5,733 bases of DNA. Origin: JAPLMI01 sp043798375 (GTDB taxonomy: Bacteria > Omnitrophota > Gorgyraeia > 2-01-FULL-45-10). Shown here piece by piece: positions 5,638 through 5,733 of this stretch. A program made the translations under genes and the position numbers. The notes beneath the pieces are model-generated. The model had not been told where the DNA came from and ran no database searches. It was given only the letters and a program-made list of their open reading frames with translations. The stretch is from positions 1 to 5,733 of the forward strand of contig JAZDOS010000043.1 of assembly GCA_043798375.1 (NCBI GenBank). The letters are read 5' to 3'. The stretch's first letter is position 1. Every line of letters starts with the position of its first letter.

Positions 5638-5662
5638 GCTTGAAGTCACCTAAGTCTGTCAA

Positions 5663-5701
5663 GCGGATCTCGAGGCCCTATAAGGGCCGAGAGATCTCCG
5701 C
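5663..5701. repeat. Long imperfect GC-rich hairpin upstream of tRNA-Ser(UGA)
   Basis: GAGGCCCT (5672-5679 region) and AGGGCC (5683-5688) form the inner stem around ATA, and GCGGA (5663-5667) pairs with TCCGC (5697-5701) at the base, with a small bulge between. Neither side has a T-run. It could be a structured 5' leader of the tRNA transcript, the end of an upstream transcript, or a dispersed palindromic repeat. The remaining bases to the window end show no gene. Confidence 0.45.
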
Positions 5702-5733
5702 TAAAGCATGAGAAACCTTCGGGGAAAGCAGGG

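Noticed and set aside
5468..5662. Minus-strand frame of 64 codons
   Set aside because: It is the sense strand of tRNA-Ser(UGA) read as protein, plus an overlap with the recombinase tail.
5355..5711. Plus-strand frame of 118 codons containing EEVGFEPTVDLRPQQLSRLP
   Set aside because: This peptide is the well-known false translation of the antisense strand of a tRNA gene; here it is tRNA-Ser(UGA), and the rest overlaps the recombinase.
1..5733. CRISPR array, defence island or phage structural genes
   Set aside because: No regularly spaced repeats and no such genes are present; the only mobile-element gene is the serine recombinase.

Overview
The window looks like a bacterial chromosome segment from an anaerobic or microaerophilic, probably uncultured lineage. 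The signs are a rubrerythrin, sigma70-type promoters with clear Shine-Dalgarno sites, and two tRNA genes that encode their own CCA ends. I cannot name the phylum from this window; an Omnitrophota-like candidate phylum is only a guess.

Layout: (1) 1-188 holds no gene, only a run of hairpins and then a probable promoter for rubrerythrin. (2) 189-767 is a complete rubrerythrin (peroxide defence). (3) A consensus TTGACA-17-TATAAT promoter with a 14-bp dyad at the predicted start point drives a tight three-gene operon: a DUF47/PhoU-like regulator (863-1489), a PiT-family phosphate permease (1493-2476) and a GT39/ArnT-like membrane glycosyltransferase (2489-3685). The first two are the usual paired phosphate-uptake module; the third is a polyprenyl-phosphate-sugar-type transferase that may just share the transcript. 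(4) A stem followed by T6 lies between this operon and tRNA-Ser(CGA) (3775-3864, + strand). (5) A large serine recombinase (4120-5562, + strand) runs into the 3' end of tRNA-Ser(UGA) (5548-5637, - strand), so that the CCA end of the tRNA, read antisense, forms the recombinase's penultimate Trp-Arg-Arg-Arg codons.

The most interesting part is 3826-5637. The two serine tRNAs converge on the recombinase. Next to the first tRNA, on the minus strand, lies the degenerate tail of a second, related recombinase that also reads into its tRNA's 3' end. The arrangement is a near mirror image: tRNA-Ser, recombinase tail containing a conserved CGGAAGG..CCTTCCG dyad, interior, the same tail inverted, tRNA-Ser. 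I infer a family of mobile elements whose serine recombinase targets serine tRNA 3' ends and borrows its last codons from the target, with two insertions (one decayed) or a past inversion leaving the present arrangement. No second element end in direct orientation and no cargo gene is visible between the tRNAs.
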